64,000 bases of DNA from Desertimonas flava (GTDB lineage Bacteria; Actinomycetota; Acidimicrobiia; Acidimicrobiales; Ilumatobacteraceae), in assembly GCF_003426815.1 (NCBI RefSeq), contig NZ_QKYK01000008.1, positions 124,001 to 188,000 of the forward strand, written 5' to 3'. The notes beneath the pieces were generated by a model that searched no databases, was not told where the DNA came from, and was given only the letters and a program-made list of their open reading frames with translations. The position numbers and the translations under genes were made by a program. Below are positions 8,699 through 17,137 of the stretch, one piece after another (positions within the stretch are counted from its first letter, which is position 1; every line of letters begins with the position of its first letter).

Positions 8699-10102
8699 TT
8701 ACACCCAACCCGCCCGGTTGCGAAGCGATACTGCGCAGCAGATGAATAGCGTCAACGGCACGTATGTACCCGCTCCGACGACCGATGACTCACCAATCTG
8801 CATCACGAGTCCGGTGACCACGACCGCTTGGGCACAGACGACACTGACGTGACGACGCGTCAGTGTCGTGTTACCCAGTACGAAGTACATCGCGAGGGCA
8901 AATATCGTCAGTCCGACGAGCCCAAGCTCAACGAGTAGCTGCAGGTAGCCGTTGTGCACTGCATCAATCTCGGGCGGACCGTTACTGCTCCGCCCCGACC
9001 ACTCGCTATATACCGCGCCCGCGGACCGATAGCCGTGCCCAAGAACAGGCCTATCGCGCCAGGAGTCCAACGCGAACTCCCATGCAATGTTCCTCCCGGA
9101 GAAGTCATCCGTCGAAGCTTCTTCGAGGCGTCCTATGACGGATCGGATTGGCCCGGCAAGGTCCACACCGACCAAACGGAGCGCAAAGAGCAGCGGGACG
9201 CACATCACCAAGGCGCGCCCCAGGCGCAGAGATCTGGACGTCGAGCCCAAGCGAAGCCTTAAGAACACGGAGCCAACGAGCGCTGCAAGCAGCGACGTTC
9301 GCGAGCCCGACATCACGAGAAGGGCGACCTGCAGCATCAGGGATCCAGCGCGCGCGAACTGGGAGACGACAGGAGCGCGGGACGTTGGCCACGCGAGCGT
9401 CAACAAGATGGACAGTGCCGCAGCCTGGCCGAGGCCGTTCGGATTGTGGAACAGTCCGGACGCCCGATCCCCACGCGCCACCTCCAGAATTGCGAGCGGA
9501 GTGCCTGCCACGACAAAGCCGCCAAGATAGAGGCCGACGAGACCTAGATCCCGGTGATGCCCGATGACAGGCCATCGACGAGACACCATGAGCAGTGGCA
9601 GGACGACTGAGATCCCAAGCGCCGCAGACTGCATCAGAGTCGTTGCTGGAGTGGGCGACCAGATTGTCGATGCGGCGGCGGTTAGAGGCAGAGCAATGAG
9701 AAGCGCAGCACCCATTGCAGGACGGCCGCGCAGTGGGATACTCCGCGGATAACTGGCAACAGTCCAGATGAGAAGCGGAAGCCCAAGAAGAAACCTGAGC
9801 TGCGACAGCGGGCCGGGCAGAGTCAAATCGGAGGTGCTTGCGATGAGCAATCCGTAATAGCCGGCGAAGAGCGCTTCCCACGACGTGAGCCTCGTTGCCA
9901 GCACCGCGAGCCCGATTGACGCAGCAACTATTGCAGCCGCGCGCCACGTCGTCTCCCCCCAGAGAGCCACAGCTAGCGCACCAACGGGCAAAACGAGGAC
10001 GGGAGCAACCGGCCTCCGTCTCATCCTGGCCTCGGAACCGACGCTTCCGAGCGCGGCTACCGGGTCAATGGCGCGGGCCCGCAGCATCGAGGGCTCTGTC
10101 AT
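8699..10102 (-). CDS. O-antigen ligase / Wzy-like polymerase, multi-pass membrane protein
   Basis: A 467-residue integral membrane protein with about 11-12 hydrophobic segments. The Wzy_C/RfaL region is recognisable: FSGRNIAWEFALDSWRDRP, then GHGYRSAG, and VHNGYLQLLVELGLVGL, where the H-N-x-Y-L-Q pattern is the usual periplasmic active-site region. Such proteins polymerise lipid-linked repeat units or ligate finished glycans to an acceptor. In an actinobacterium without lipopolysaccharide, a polymerase role or ligation to another lipid or wall anchor is more likely. It is followed one base later by a GT4 gene and preceded by the dehydratase gene on the same strand. Confidence 0.8.
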   Translation of the reverse strand: MTEPSMLRARAIDPVAALGSVGSEARMRRRPVAPVLVLPVGALAVALWGETTWRAAAIVAASIGLAVLATRLTSWEALFAGYYGLLIASTSDLTLPGPLSQLRFLLGLPLLIWTVASYPRSIPLRGRPAMGAALLIALPLTAAASTIWSPTPATTLMQSAALGISVVLPLLMVSRRWPVIGHHRDLGLVGLYLGGFVVAGTPLAILEVARGDRASGLFHNPNGLGQAAALSILLTLAWPTSRAPVVSQFARAGSLMLQVALLVMSGSRTSLLAALVGSVFLRLRLGSTSRSLRLGRALVMCVPLLFALRLVGVDLAGPIRSVIGRLEEASTDDFSGRNIAWEFALDSWRDRPVLGHGYRSAGAVYSEWSGRSSNGPPEIDAVHNGYLQLLVELGLVGLTIFALAMYFVLGNTTLTRRHVSVVCAQAVVVTGLVMQIGESSVVGAGTYVPLTLFICCAVSLRNRAGWV

Positions 10103-10246
10103 GGACGACCACGCGACCGATCGCCCGCATACAGCGCTGACGATCGCTCCTCGACCGCCGGTCTGCCAGACCGTTCGATCCGCCCGGGGAATCCGGCAAA
10201 GACAGCTGTCAACGAATTCCTGGAGTCCAGAGCCGCCTCCTTGACT

Positions 10247-12046
10247 TTAGCCACGCGTTGAATCTAGGCCGGCTGACGAGTGGCGATCTGGTTCGAGCCC
10301 GATCGCTGACTCGAACGAGAGGGGCGGAACCTCGACCTGGCTTATCAGAGGATGGTGAGGTCGCACATCGACCTCGTCGGCCCCTAGGAGGACTTCGTGA
10401 AGCTTTTCACCTGCACGTAGACCAGTGAAGACGATTTTTATGGGCCGTCCGCTCTGGCTGGCCAAGCGCTCCGCCACATCGACTATTCGCACGGGCGATC
10501 CCATATCGAGAACCATGACGTGTCCGTCGCCGCCAATTGCACCAGCTTGGATCGTAAGGGCCACAGCTTCGTTCACTGTCATGAAGTAGCGAGTGACATC
10601 GGGATGAGTAACCGTTATTGGTCCTCCTACCTGTACTTGCCTTTGAAACGTACCGAGTACTGATCCCTTCGATCCGAGCACGTTGCCAAACCTGACTGAC
10701 ACGTAGTTGCACGACGTTTCCACGGCAGCCTGCGCCGTAAGCCGTTCACAGATCCTCTTTGAGAGGCCCAGGACTCCGATTGGATCGGCTGCCTTATCGG
10801 TGCTGATGTTCACGAAAGATCCGACACCAACCGCTGCCGCCGCCTCCAGGACATTGTGGGTTCCGTAAACGTTGGTCTTCCAGGCCTCGCCAGGGTGCAT
10901 CTCAAGGAGCGGTTGGTGCTTAAGGGCTGCCGCATGGAACACCACCTGCGGCCTGTGCTGCTCGAAGACCTCTCGAAGACGGTCCGAGTCCCGGATATCG
11001 GCGAGAATCAGGTGGGGAGAGTCGAGCAGGGCTCTCCCGTGGATCGACAACTCGGTCCCATGAAGTCCGGATTCGTCACGATCAAGCATGAAGAGAGCTG
11101 CCGGTCCGTAGCGGTGAATCTGTCGACAAAGCTCCGATCCGATCGACCCGCCCGCGCCAGTCACAAGGACTCGTTTACCGCGGATGTAGTCGGCGATCGC
11201 GTCGACGTCGATTTCCGCGGGATGTCGCCCCAATAGATCTTCAATCGTGACGGGCCGAATGTCCGAGATCTCAAGTTCGCCGAGACGCTCCCAGACGGGC
11301 GGTAGCACCAGTACCCGGATGCCTGCCCTGGTGAGCGGGGCAGTCACGGCACGCAACTGCTCACCTGTCGCGGAAGGGATAGCCACGAGCACAGCCGTGG
11401 CATTGTGCCCTGTCGCCACGTCAAGCAGGTCGCTGCTAGTTCCCTGGACGCGCAAGCCGTCGACTCGGAGCCTCGACTTGTGCGGATCGTCGTCCAGGAG
11501 CGCCACAGGCCGATACTTGCTGTCGGGCGTGCGCAGCATCGTTCGCACGATCTGGCGACCGGCATTGCCGGCGCCGAAGACCACCACGGGCTCGCTTTCG
11601 CCTTCCACAGGACGGAGGCCCCGATCCTCGGCCAGTCGGGCCAGATAGCGCACCAATGCAACGACCACGAGGGCGAAGCAGGCGGCGATTGCTGGGACGG
11701 TTCGAGGGACCCAATCCGGAAACTGTCGACAGACAGCGAGGGCGACGACGGCGACACCGGCGATGCTCAGCGCCAGCGCGCGCATTTCCTCGAAGCTGCC
11801 GTAGTGATAGTGGCGGCGGTACAGCCCGAGTAGGAGACCGATCACCCCCTGTAGCAAGACAACGACGAGCGTGAGTCGCAGTGCCCCGCCCTCATCGACC
11901 GGTCCGATGCTCATGTCGTAGCGGGCCGAGGCGGCGAGCGGGATCGCGATGATCCACGCCATCGCATCAAGGGCGAACTGCACGAGGGGAAGGCGGCGTC
12001 GCGTTAAGGCGGCTAGCCGTTCAACCACTCTCTGGCTCGTGCCCAT
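10247..12046 (-). CDS. membrane-bound NDP-sugar 4,6-dehydratase, WbpM/CapD/FlaA1-like
   Basis: A 599-residue protein with four hydrophobic segments in about the first 130 residues, a CoA-binding-like Rossmann fold (VVFGAGNAGRQIV near 156-168), and a catalytic extended SDR domain with VLVTGAGGSIGSEL near residue 293 and NISTDKAADP near 413. The membrane-bound branch makes UDP-4-keto-6-deoxy sugars such as the UDP-QuiNAc/FucNAc precursors, which fits the FnlC pathway at the other end of the locus. The residue four before the conserved Lys (VLGLSK) is Leu, where long-form members have Met and short forms have Tyr. I chose the ATG at 12,046; a TTG at 12,109 in the same frame is possible. The 3' part has more relaxed codon use than the 5' part. 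Confidence 0.85.
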   Translation of the reverse strand: MGTSQRVVERLAALTRRRLPLVQFALDAMAWIIAIPLAASARYDMSIGPVDEGGALRLTLVVVLLQGVIGLLLGLYRRHYHYGSFEEMRALALSIAGVAVVALAVCRQFPDWVPRTVPAIAACFALVVVALVRYLARLAEDRGLRPVEGESEPVVVFGAGNAGRQIVRTMLRTPDSKYRPVALLDDDPHKSRLRVDGLRVQGTSSDLLDVATGHNATAVLVAIPSATGEQLRAVTAPLTRAGIRVLVLPPVWERLGELEISDIRPVTIEDLLGRHPAEIDVDAIADYIRGKRVLVTGAGGSIGSELCRQIHRYGPAALFMLDRDESGLHGTELSIHGRALLDSPHLILADIRDSDRLREVFEQHRPQVVFHAAALKHQPLLEMHPGEAWKTNVYGTHNVLEAAAAVGVGSFVNISTDKAADPIGVLGLSKRICERLTAQAAVETSCNYVSVRFGNVLGSKGSVLGTFQRQVQVGGPITVTHPDVTRYFMTVNEAVALTIQAGAIGGDGHVMVLDMGSPVRIVDVAERLASQSGRPIKIVFTGLRAGEKLHEVLLGADEVDVRPHHPLISQVEVPPLSFESAIGLEPDRHSSAGLDSTRG

Positions 12047-12276
12047 GTCGTGCTCTGCAAGCTCTCCGTCACCGACGGTGGACGCGTCGCGACTTTGTGT
12101 GCTTCCCAACCCTTGATCCTTTGCCTCATGAGAGGCGGCCCACTCTCTGTCCCGTGCGCCCTACCACCAGGCGTCTCGAAATCTAGCCGAGTGTCCAGGT
12201 GCGGCGCGGGATTCCCGCGAACGAATATCCGCTGCCGCGCGTTGAGAGCCTGCGGCGAGCTAACGTCCGGCCCGCG

Positions 12277-13884
12277 ATGAGCGAACGACGTGAGCTGACT
12301 CTCCGTGACTACGCCCGCGTCGTCTGGCGCCGTAAGTGGATCGTGCTCGCCGCGCTGATCATGGCGCTCGGCGGTTCGCTGGTGATGTCGATCCTGCAGG
12401 ACCCCATCTACGAAGCCGAATCTCAAATGTTCGTTGAGCCGCGCTCCAGCGCTGCCGTTTTCGAACAGGACCAGACTCTGGCCGTCCCCAACCTCGAGCG
12501 CGCCATCCAGACCGAGATTCAGGTGCTCGAAGGGCAGATGGTGCGCAATCGGGTCCAGACCGATCTCGGTCTGGACAACCTGCCCCCCACGGCCTCGGCA
12601 CGCTCGCTTGGCGGCACCGATGTGGTAGCTGTCAGTGTCCGCAGCGGTGATCCCCGCACCGCCCAATTCGTCGCCGACGCCTACATCCAGGCCTACATCG
12701 AGACACGGCGGGAGCAGGCGATCGACAGCCTCGACACCACGGGCGCCGAACTGCAGACGAAGATCGACGAGCTCCAGGTCCAGATCGACGGCGCAGAAGC
12801 GGGGTCGGCGGAGCGTCAGAGTCTGCTCAACCGCCAGAACACGTTCAAGGAGCGGCTCGACCAGCTCGAGGTGGACGCCGCCCTGACCACGGGCGGCGCA
12901 TCGGTGGTCAAGGAGGCCGACCTTCCGACAGATCCCGTCGAACCGCGACCCCTCCGGTCGGCGGTGCTCGCTGCTTTCGTCGGACTCCTCCTCGGCCTCG
13001 GCGCGGCGTTCCTGATCGACTATCTCGACGACTCGCTGCGTCGAGCCGAGGACGTCGAGGCGTCGACTGGGCTTCCGGTGCTGGGCGTGGTGCCGATCGA
13101 ACCGCCACCGGACAACCGACCGATCGCCATCAGCGAGCCGTACGAGTTCGCTGTGGAGGTCTACAGAGGGCTCAGATCGAGCATCCAGTTCCTCGGGCTC
13201 GACAAACCGTTGAAGACCATCCAGGTGACGAGTTCGCTGCCCGGCGAGGGCAAGACGACGACGGCAACCAACCTCGCTGTGGTGCTGGCGCAGGCCGGCC
13301 ATCATGTGGTTCTGATCGACGCCGACTTGCGGAAGCCGCGAGTTCACGAGGTGTTCAGCATTCCGGTGCGGCCCGGCCTCACAGAGACGCTCGTGGCTGG
13401 CGAAGCGGTCGACATGGTGCTGGTCGACTTCGACCGCCTGAGGGTGATCGCGGCCGGCTCGCTCGTGCCCAACCCGAGCGAGATGCTCTCGAGCAGCCGG
13501 TTCAAGTCGCTCGTTCGTCAGCTCGCCGAGCGCTACGACTACGTGGTGATCGACTCTCCACCAGCGCTCCCCGTCTCGGACGCGCTTGCCGTCTCGAACT
13601 CGGTCGACGGCGTTCTGGTCGTCGGCCAGGCCGGCCGTACATCGAACCGGACGCTCGAGTCGTGCCTCGCCAAGCTCGAACAGGTCGGCGCTCCCGTGTT
13701 CGGCCTCGTGCTCAACAAGGCGTCAGCTCGAGTGAGCGAGGGCTACGGCTACGACTACGCGTACGGCTACGACAACGCACCCGAGGCGGCGACGACACGC
13801 CGGAACGGACGGCGCTCGCCCGCTCCGCAGGAGCTCCAACCTCCCGTCGAGTCGAGCACCACGGCCGGCGAGAGCCAGTCGTAA
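12277..13884 (+). CDS. Wzz-domain tyrosine autokinase (BY-kinase), capsular chain-length regulator
   Basis: A 535-residue fusion of a chain-length determinant domain and a bacterial tyrosine kinase. The Wzz part has one membrane segment after KWIVLAALIMALG (residues 25-45), a coiled-coil extracytoplasmic region, and a second membrane segment near 230-245. The kinase part has Walker A SLPGEGKTTT near 325, Walker A' VVLIDADLRKPR, and Walker B YVVIDSPP. A Tyr cluster (GYGYDYAYGYDN) near the C-terminus is the autophosphorylation site. Actinobacteria normally carry the fused arrangement seen here. It should control polymer length and export. The ATG at 12,277 starts the conserved MSERRELTLRDYARVVWRR; the GTG at 12,199 adds a tail lacking family features. 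It diverges from the dehydratase gene. Confidence 0.9.
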   Translation: MSERRELTLRDYARVVWRRKWIVLAALIMALGGSLVMSILQDPIYEAESQMFVEPRSSAAVFEQDQTLAVPNLERAIQTEIQVLEGQMVRNRVQTDLGLDNLPPTASARSLGGTDVVAVSVRSGDPRTAQFVADAYIQAYIETRREQAIDSLDTTGAELQTKIDELQVQIDGAEAGSAERQSLLNRQNTFKERLDQLEVDAALTTGGASVVKEADLPTDPVEPRPLRSAVLAAFVGLLLGLGAAFLIDYLDDSLRRAEDVEASTGLPVLGVVPIEPPPDNRPIAISEPYEFAVEVYRGLRSSIQFLGLDKPLKTIQVTSSLPGEGKTTTATNLAVVLAQAGHHVVLIDADLRKPRVHEVFSIPVRPGLTETLVAGEAVDMVLVDFDRLRVIAAGSLVPNPSEMLSSSRFKSLVRQLAERYDYVVIDSPPALPVSDALAVSNSVDGVLVVGQAGRTSNRTLESCLAKLEQVGAPVFGLVLNKASARVSEGYGYDYAYGYDNAPEAATTRRNGRRSPAPQELQPPVESSTTAGESQS

Positions 13885-13926
13885 ACGTTCTGCCGTGGGT
13901 CACCGCGCCACTAATCTCCCAGCTCC

Positions 13927-14760
13927 GTGAGGCGGATCCTGCTCCTGGTCACGGTGGCTCTCATCGGGCTGGTCGCCGGCGCGATCGTGACCGGCCGCCC
14001 GCAGACCGTGACCCGCGACATCCGCGCAGTCGACATTCGGCCGACCACGTCGACGATCGCCCCCACGACGGCACCGCGCACCACCACGACGTCAACCACC
14101 ACGTCCACGACCACCTCCACGACGACGTCGTCGACCACGTCGACCACGTCGACGACGAGCTCGACGACAACGACGACCACGCTGCCGGAACCGACGACCA
14201 CCGACGCACCGACAACGACCGAGCCGCCCACCACCACCGACGCGCCGACCACGACGCGACCACCGACGACTACCAGGCCGCCGACGACCACGAGGCCGCC
14301 AACGACGACCACGAGACCAGCCCCGGTGACATCGACGATCCCACGCACGACTGCGGCGCCGACGACCACCACGCCCCTGGCGCCGATCGCCACGCTGTAT
14401 GTGATGGTCGGCAATGCATCGAACACGTTCGGGCTCGCCACCCAGACCGCGTCGGCCCTTCGGGAGATGGGCTACGAACTCGTGTACCGAGCCGACGGCG
14501 TCCGGGAGATCCGCGAGACGAGGGTGTACTTCAGCGAAGGACTCGAGGGCGAAGCGCTCCGTCTGGCCGAGTCGATCGGCCTCGATCCCGCACGTGTCGA
14601 GCCCCGCCCCAGTGAGCCGCTCACCACCGGTACGCAGGAGTTTCAGGTCCTCTTACTGCTCGGCAACGACTGGTACGACGTGACGGAACTGGGAACGATG
14701 GTGGACGTCCAACCACCGGGGATTGCACAAGGCTTGATCGGGGTACTCCCGATCCGATAG
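13927..14760 (+). CDS. anchored or secreted Thr-rich protein with LytR_C domain
   Basis: A 277-residue protein with three parts. An N-terminal signal anchor (RRILLLVTVALIGLVAGAIV) is followed by a roughly 100-residue Thr/Pro-rich linker made of TTST and RPPTTT units. The C-terminal globular domain, about residues 157-260, starts LYVMVGNASNTFGLA. The pattern of a short strand, NASN-x-FGLA, then ALREMGYELV, resembles the LytR C-terminal domain found with or without LCP (wall-polymer ligase) domains. The protein has no LCP catalytic domain. It lies 42 bases after the BY-kinase gene, so it may help couple or recognise glycan at the wall. GTG start; a TAATCT box sits nine bases upstream. Confidence 0.7.
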   Translation: MRRILLLVTVALIGLVAGAIVTGRPQTVTRDIRAVDIRPTTSTIAPTTAPRTTTTSTTTSTTTSTTTSSTTSTTSTTSSTTTTTTLPEPTTTDAPTTTEPPTTTDAPTTTRPPTTTRPPTTTRPPTTTTRPAPVTSTIPRTTAAPTTTTPLAPIATLYVMVGNASNTFGLATQTASALREMGYELVYRADGVREIRETRVYFSEGLEGEALRLAESIGLDPARVEPRPSEPLTTGTQEFQVLLLLGNDWYDVTELGTMVDVQPPGIAQGLIGVLPIR

Positions 14761-14844
14761 CTTGACAGTTGTATATCTACGATCCGACGTGAAATCGCGT
14801 GTGGGCCCGGGGGTAGGTACGCCTCAAAAGGAGTGTGGTTGGGC

Positions 14845-15366
14845 ATGAAGAGGATCGGACTGATCTTGGGTGCGGTCGTTGCGGCTGTCTCGATGGCTGC
14901 GGGCGCGTCCAGCGTTTCGGCGTACCCACCGGGAACCGAGGCAACCGTGACCGTGTCGGATTCGACGCTCGCCCCGGGAGCCAGCTTCACCGCCACATTC
15001 ACCGGATGTCAGCTCGGCGAGACCGTGAACTTCACGCTCGACGGCACCACGGTGCAGGCCGCTTGTAATGGCGCTGCCGGTGCCCGCCGGTTGCCGTCGG
15101 CAACGGGCGCTGCCACGGCGACCGCCACGCTGACCGCTCCAACTGCACCCGGAACCTACGAACTCGTCGCCGTCGGCCTGACCAGCGGCGCCGATGCGTC
15201 GACGACCATCGTCGTCGCCGCAGCTGCCGGTGGCGGTCAGATCCCCGAGACCGGCTCTGACTCCAGCATCCCGGCCGCCCAGATCGCCGGCGGTCTCGTC
15301 GTGGTCGGTGCCGGCCTCGCCGGCGTTGCAGGAATTCGCCGCCGCAAGGCGACAGCAGCCGCCTGA
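14845..15366 (+). CDS. secreted Ig-like surface protein with IPETG sorting-type C-terminus
   Basis: A 173-residue exported protein. The ATG at 14,845 is preceded by AAGGAG (14,828-14,833) and begins a signal peptide, MKRIGLILGAVVAAVSMAAG, cleaved near SVSA-YPP. The middle (residues 28-125) is a beta-rich Ala/Thr region, with STLAPGASFTATFTGC and TAPGTYELVAVGL suggesting an Ig-like fold and two Cys that may pair. The end has IPETGSDS, a hydrophobic stretch and RRRKATAAA, the layout of an LPXTG sortase signal with Ile in the first position. No sortase gene lies in the window. It may be a wall-attached structural protein. A strong hairpin follows the stop. Confidence 0.7.
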   Translation: MKRIGLILGAVVAAVSMAAGASSVSAYPPGTEATVTVSDSTLAPGASFTATFTGCQLGETVNFTLDGTTVQAACNGAAGARRLPSATGAATATATLTAPTAPGTYELVAVGLTSGADASTTIVVAAAAGGGQIPETGSDSSIPAAQIAGGLVVVGAGLAGVAGIRRRKATAAA

Positions 15367-15390
15367 CGCAAGATTCTCCACACTTCTGAC

Positions 15391-15419
15391 CAACGTCCGG
15401 GTCGACGACCCGGACGTTG
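15391..15419. terminator. 13-bp stem hairpin after the IPETG gene
   Basis: Bases 15,391-15,403 pair perfectly with 15,407-15,419 around a three-base loop, giving a GC-rich 13-bp stem. It starts 24 bases after the stop of the surface-protein gene and lies just beyond the 3' end of the leftward epimerase remnant, so it can end transcription from both sides. There is no long T tract, as is usual in actinobacteria. Confidence 0.75.
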
Positions 15420-15424
15420 TCGCG

Positions 15425-15781
15425 TCAGCAGTCGGACGGATGGGGGAGGTCGTCGGAGATGGCTGCGATCACGTCGGCGACGCGGTCGCCGCGCATGGCC
15501 GTCCCACAGCGCCGGGCGGCGTTTCGGGATCTCGCCGTTGAGGGCACGCTGGGCGCCTCTCAGGATGTCGGGAGCCGATCGGCCGAGACCTCATTGGTGC
15601 CCTCGGTGACGGTGATGGGCCGCTCCGTGTTGTCGCGCAGCGTGATCCACGGGATGCCAAGGGCGGTGGCCTCCTCCTGGACTCCCCCCGAGTCCGTCAT
15701 GACCAGTTGGGAACAGGACATCAGCCCATGAAGTCGAGATGTGAGGTTGGGGCGAGCCGCCCCGATGCACACCACCCTCAT
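15425..15781 (-). pseudogene. truncated and frameshifted UDP-GlcNAc 2-epimerase (WecB/WbpI-like) remnant
   Basis: The leftward frame from 15,781 reads [30 protein letters not shown] and then GTNEV, the conserved C-terminal part of UDP-N-acetylglucosamine 2-epimerases. It then runs into a stop near 15,560. The expected continuation resumes in another frame ([20 protein letters not shown], then PALWDGHA), and after a second shift in a third frame (GDRVADVIAAISDDL) that ends at a stop at 15,425. The N-terminal two thirds, with GTRPE, are absent; the DNA immediately upstream is the end of a UDP-sugar dehydrogenase gene. So this is a 5'-truncated, doubly frameshifted remnant. WecB or WbpI partners of WecC/WbpA dehydrogenases normally sit in this position. 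Confidence 0.85.
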
Positions 15782-15785
15782 CGGT

Positions 15786-17051
15786 TCAGATGACCTCGGC
15801 GTCGGTGTAAGCGAGGCGGCGTCGGGTGTCGAACACCTTGTGGTCGACGGCGGCGACGGCGTCCCAGTCGATGTCGTCGTGGTCGGTGAGCACCAACACC
15901 AAGTCGGCCGCCCCGAGCTGCTCGGTGGTGAGCTCGACCGGGTCGACCCCGGCGGGCAGATGCCGGCGATCGACCAGCGGGTCCGCCACCACGACGGTGG
16001 CCCCCAACGCCGTGAGACGGGAGATCACCACCAGCGCCGGCGACTCGCGAGCGTCGGACGTGTTCTTCTTGTAGGTCACCCCGATCGCCACGACCCGCGA
16101 CCCGTTGACCGCCCGACCCTGACGGTTGAAACGGTCGGTCACGCGTTGCACCACGTAATCGGGCATGTGCTCGTTGATGTCGTTGGCCAACTCCACGAAC
16201 CGGAACGCCCGACCGAGCGTGCGTCGCACCTGCCACGACAGGTATGACGGATCCACCGGCAGGCAGTGACCGCCCACGCCGGGACCGGGGGTGAACTTCA
16301 TGAACCCGAACGGTTTCGACGCCGCGGCATCGATCACGTCCCACACGTCGATCCCGAGGTCGTGCGCGCTGACCGCCAGCTCGTTGACCAGCGCGATGTT
16401 CACATGCCGGAACGTGTTCTCCAACAACTTGGCCAGCTCGGCCTCCTTGGTGCCCTTCACCCGCACCGTGGTGTCGACGACCGCCGAGTAGAACTCGTCG
16501 ACCACGTCCAACGACGCAGCATCGATCCCCGACACGATCTTGGGCGTGTTGCGGAACGTCCACCGCGGGTTGCCCGGATCGATCCGCTCGGGGCTGTAGC
16601 CGACCGCGAAGTCGGCGCCCGGCTCCAGACCCGACAGCTCGGCCAACCGCGGCGCCACCACGTCGACCGTGGTCCCCGGATACGTCGTCGACTCCAGGAT
16701 CACACAACACCCCGGCCGCACATACGGCCCGATCATCTCGGTCGCCCGCTCGATATATGCGATATCGGGAAGTCCGTCTCGCAGCGGTGTCGGCACCGAG
16801 ATGACGGCCACGTCGAACTCCGCCAGATCGGTGACATCGGCCGATGGCCGGTACTTGCCGGAATGCAGATGACGCTTCAACTCGTCGTGAGGAACGTCTT
16901 CGATGAACGACTCACCCTGAGCCAGCAGTGCCACGCGCTCGGCATCGACGTCGAAACCGACGACCTCGAAACCCACCTCCGCTGCCCGCATGGCGAACGG
17001 CAAGCCCACATAGCCCTGACCCAGGATGACGACTCGGCGAGGAGGCGACAT
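15786..17051 (-). CDS. UDP-N-acetylhexosamine 6-dehydrogenase (WbpA/WecC family)
   Basis: A 421-residue NAD-dependent nucleotide-sugar dehydrogenase that oxidises C6 of UDP-GlcNAc or UDP-ManNAc to the uronic acid. The start places the Rossmann motif [14 protein letters not shown] near residue 7. The active-site Cys lies in [37 protein letters not shown] and [15 protein letters not shown] resemble WbpA-type enzymes more than UDP-glucose dehydrogenases. A frame extends to 17,129, but the added residues are not conserved. The adjacent 2-epimerase is a remnant, so a UDP-ManNAcA-type product would need another epimerase in the genome. It lies 87 bases downstream of parC on the same strand. Confidence 0.85.
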   Translation of the reverse strand: MSPPRRVVILGQGYVGLPFAMRAAEVGFEVVGFDVDAERVALLAQGESFIEDVPHDELKRHLHSGKYRPSADVTDLAEFDVAVISVPTPLRDGLPDIAYIERATEMIGPYVRPGCCVILESTTYPGTTVDVVAPRLAELSGLEPGADFAVGYSPERIDPGNPRWTFRNTPKIVSGIDAASLDVVDEFYSAVVDTTVRVKGTKEAELAKLLENTFRHVNIALVNELAVSAHDLGIDVWDVIDAAASKPFGFMKFTPGPGVGGHCLPVDPSYLSWQVRRTLGRAFRFVELANDINEHMPDYVVQRVTDRFNRQGRAVNGSRVVAIGVTYKKNTSDARESPALVVISRLTALGATVVVADPLVDRRHLPAGVDPVELTTEQLGAADLVLVLTDHDDIDWDAVAAVDHKVFDTRRRLAYTDAEVI

Positions 17052-17137
17052 ACCGGACGGAACGCTACCACCGGGGCGGAGGCACGGACCGAGCGCGATG
17101 CGGCGATCCCCTGGTATTGCAGTCTGCATCGCGGGAG

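Noticed and set aside
12013-13347. A 444-codon minus-strand frame opposite the BY-kinase gene
   Set aside because: It is antisense to a gene with complete Wzz and kinase motifs and has no recognisable domain.
13911-14441. Val/Gly-rich minus-strand frame opposite the LytR_C gene
   Set aside because: It is again the complement of a Thr-rich linker; the plus-strand frame has a signal anchor and a LytR_C-like domain.
14762-14783. TTGACA followed by TACGAT upstream of the IPETG gene as a sigma-70 type promoter
   Set aside because: The two boxes are only ten bases apart, too close for the usual 16-18. The region is probably promoter-rich, but this pair does not fit.
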